40,536 bases of DNA from Streptomyces plumbidurans (GTDB lineage Bacteria; Actinomycetota; Actinomycetes; Streptomycetales; Streptomycetaceae): contig NZ_JAFJSY010000090.1 of NCBI RefSeq assembly GCF_019857225.1, positions 1 to 40,536 of the forward strand. The letters are read 5' to 3'. Positions 38,795 through 40,536 of this stretch are shown here, in pieces. The notes below the pieces were generated by a model. It was not told where the DNA came from, ran no database searches, and saw only the letters and a list, made by a program, of their open reading frames with translations. Numbering within the stretch: the first letter of the stretch is position 1; each line of letters starts with the position of its first letter. The translations under genes and the position numbers were made by a program.

Positions 38795-40420
38795 ATGAGT
38801 GACAGCGAGACCGCGCGGCCGGCCACTGCTCCCGAGGCGCCCGGAAGCGCGCCCGCGCTCCCCCGGGAGGCCCTGGAGATCGCCTCCGGGTACGCGTTCA
38901 CCGGGCCCGCGCTCGACCTGGGGGCTCTGCTGTGGGACGGCGAGTGCCTGCCGGACGCGCAGATCCGCATCCCGCTCGCCGTGCTCAACCGGCACGGCCT
39001 GGTCGCGGGCGCCACCGGCACCGGGAAGACCAAGACGCTCCAGCTCGTCGCCGAGCAGCTCTCGGCGCAGGGTGTGCCCGTCTTCATGGCGGACATCAAG
39101 GGGGACCTGTCCGGGGTGTCGGCGCCCGGGCAGCCCAACGACAAGGTGCGGGGGCGGGCCGCGGAGGTCCGCCAGGAGTGGGCGCCGGGCGGCTTCCCGG
39201 CCCAGTTCTACGCGCTCGGCGGCCTCGGCCACGGCATCCCCGTACGGGCCACGATCACCAGCTTCGGACCGGTCCTGCTGTCCAAGGTGCTCGGGCTGAA
39301 CCAGACCCAGGAGCAGTCCCTCGGCCTGATCTTCCACTACGCCGACACCAAGGGCCTTGAGCTGATCGACCTCAAGGACCTTCGGGCGGTCGTCGCGTTC
39401 CTGACCTCGGACGAGGGCAAGGCGGAGCTGAAGAACATCGGTGGGCTCTCGACCGCCACGGCCGGGGTGATCCTGCGCTCGCTGACCGCCTTCGAGGGGC
39501 AGGGCATGTCGGACTTCTTCGGGGAGCCGGAGTTCGACACCGGTGAGCTGCTGCGCATGGCCGAGGACGGGCGCGGCACGGTGTCCGTGCTCGAACTGCC
39601 CGCCGTGCAGGACAAGCCGCACCTCTTCTCGACGTTCCTGATGTGGCTGCTCGCCGACCTCTTCCACGACCTTCCCGAGGTGGGCGACGCCGACAAGCCG
39701 AAGCTGGTGTTCTTCTTCGACGAGGCGCACCTGCTGTTCAACGACGCCTCGAAGGCCTTCCTGGACTCGATCACGCAGACCGTGCGGCTGATTCGCTCGA
39801 AAGGGGTCGGCGTCTTCTTCGTCACGCAGACCCCGAAGGACGTACCGTCCGACGTCCTCGGCCAGCTCGGCAACCGCGTGCAGCACGCCCTGCGGGCCTT
39901 CACGCCCGACGACCAGAAGGCGCTGAAGGCGACGGTGAAGACGTTCCCGAACTCCCCCTACGACCTGGAGGAGCTGCTCACCGGCCTGGGAACGGGGGAG
40001 GCCGTGGTGACGGTGCTGAGCGAGAAGGGTGCCCCGACCCCGGTCGCGGCGACCCGGCTGCGCGCTCCCGCGTCCCTGATGGGGCCGGTCGCCACCGCCG
40101 ATCTGGACCGGGCGGTCCAGTCCTCGCCGCTGCACGAACGTTACGCACAGGCTGTGGACAGAGAATCGGCGTACGAGAAGCTGACGGCCGCGGAGCGCGC
40201 GGCCAAGGGGCCCGAGGAGGCGGCGGCGCCCGCGAGGACCGAGCCCGAGCACGCCCCCCGGGACAAGGCAGGCAAGGTAGGCAAGGCCGAGGAGGAGCAC
40301 CCGATCGTCCAACAGGTCGTCGGCAGCAGCATGTTCAAGTCCCTCGCCCGCTCGGTCGGCTCGCAGGTCGGCCGGGAGATCACCCGCTCGCTCTTCGGGA
40401 CGGCCCGACGGAGGCGGTAG
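38795..40420 (+). CDS. HerA/DUF853-family P-loop ATPase
   Basis: 541 residues. Walker A GATGTGKTKT near 72-81, Walker B VFFFDEAHLLF near 306 and QTPKDVPSDVLGQLGNRVQHALRAFTP (the DUF853 signature). These helicase-like ATPases (YjgR type) bind and move DNA. The Ala/Glu/Lys-rich tail precedes EEHPIVQQVVGSSMFKSLARSVGSQVGREITRSLFG, typical of family end. It is divergent from the ParB-like gene. No operon partners in the window; 40421-40536 holds nothing I can assign. Confidence 0.92.
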   Translation: MSDSETARPATAPEAPGSAPALPREALEIASGYAFTGPALDLGALLWDGECLPDAQIRIPLAVLNRHGLVAGATGTGKTKTLQLVAEQLSAQGVPVFMADIKGDLSGVSAPGQPNDKVRGRAAEVRQEWAPGGFPAQFYALGGLGHGIPVRATITSFGPVLLSKVLGLNQTQEQSLGLIFHYADTKGLELIDLKDLRAVVAFLTSDEGKAELKNIGGLSTATAGVILRSLTAFEGQGMSDFFGEPEFDTGELLRMAEDGRGTVSVLELPAVQDKPHLFSTFLMWLLADLFHDLPEVGDADKPKLVFFFDEAHLLFNDASKAFLDSITQTVRLIRSKGVGVFFVTQTPKDVPSDVLGQLGNRVQHALRAFTPDDQKALKATVKTFPNSPYDLEELLTGLGTGEAVVTVLSEKGAPTPVAATRLRAPASLMGPVATADLDRAVQSSPLHERYAQAVDRESAYEKLTAAERAAKGPEEAAAPARTEPEHAPRDKAGKVGKAEEEHPIVQQVVGSSMFKSLARSVGSQVGREITRSLFGTARRRR

Positions 40421-40536
40421 GCGCGTCCCTGCCGGGGCGGATCAGCGACCGGGGCGCGCAGGACCGCCGTGCGCGGAGCGGGCAGGGCGTACGGCGGCCG
40501 CGGCGGGGCGGCCGCGGGTCAGCGGAACGGGACGCC

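Noticed and set aside
40519..40536. Partial leftward gene ending ...GVPFR
   Set aside because: Only six codons are visible at the edge; cannot be supported.

Overview
The window is high-GC, densely coding DNA with GTG/ATG starts, ATGA stop/start overlaps and Streptomyces-type families (SSI-type inhibitor, SigB-like sigma pair, DUF2797, upp, tadA). Gene order matches my memory of the Streptomyces coelicolor core around sigN-sigF (SCO4034-SCO4035). This is recall, not a search.

Layout. 1-2558: a cut PAS-domain pseudokinase and an SSI-type protease inhibitor. 2779-3137: tRNA-Ser(GCT) and tRNA-Arg(ACG), each with a hairpin terminator. 3241-5599: a small accessory patch (membrane protein, APH-fold kinase, small secreted protein, small orphan protein). 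5812-7923: DUF2797 protein, a 36-37 bp tandem repeat, and a metal-dependent amidohydrolase. 8052-14186: a two-component system in one operon-like run with a GT2-GtrA glycosyltransferase and a large GT39 membrane glycosyltransferase. 14418-19751: TetR regulator, PPOX-type protein, YceI protein with a beta-sandwich domain, and a marR-MFS operon whose pump carries three copies of the same kind of domain. 19946-23387: small membrane protein, lipoprotein, sigN-like and sigF-like sigma factors, and a small membrane protein.

23470-35186 is an integrated actinomycete integrative and conjugative element (AICE) of about 11.7 kb in tRNA-Ser(CGA). It is bounded by a perfect 55-bp direct repeat and has a second 22-bp direct repeat inside each end, which is how arm-type integrase sites would look. 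From left to right it holds a P-loop kinase and GntR/UTRA repressor (leftward), a hairpin-rich leader with a tRNA-like minihelix, a run of small transfer-associated genes (DUF6284, membrane protein, DUF2637, RRQRL zinc protein, two small basic proteins), an FtsK/Tra DNA translocase, a repeat-rich putative transfer locus, a membrane protein, a primase-polymerase, a small zinc-like protein, a DUF3631 ATPase, a cluster of CCGCTACC repeats, excisionase and tyrosine integrase.

35133-40420 returns to core chromosome: the rebuilt tRNA-Ser, tadA with its associated protein, a small basic protein, upp, a LytR_C-domain protein, a small ParB-like protein and a HerA/DUF853 ATPase.

The most interesting material is non-coding sequence of the AICE: the CCGCTACC cluster whose octamer also lies in the attachment core, the minihelix leader, the putative clt, and a replacement terminator for the tRNA. 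Outside it, the MFS/YceI shared domain and a helically phased operator before the two-component genes stand out.
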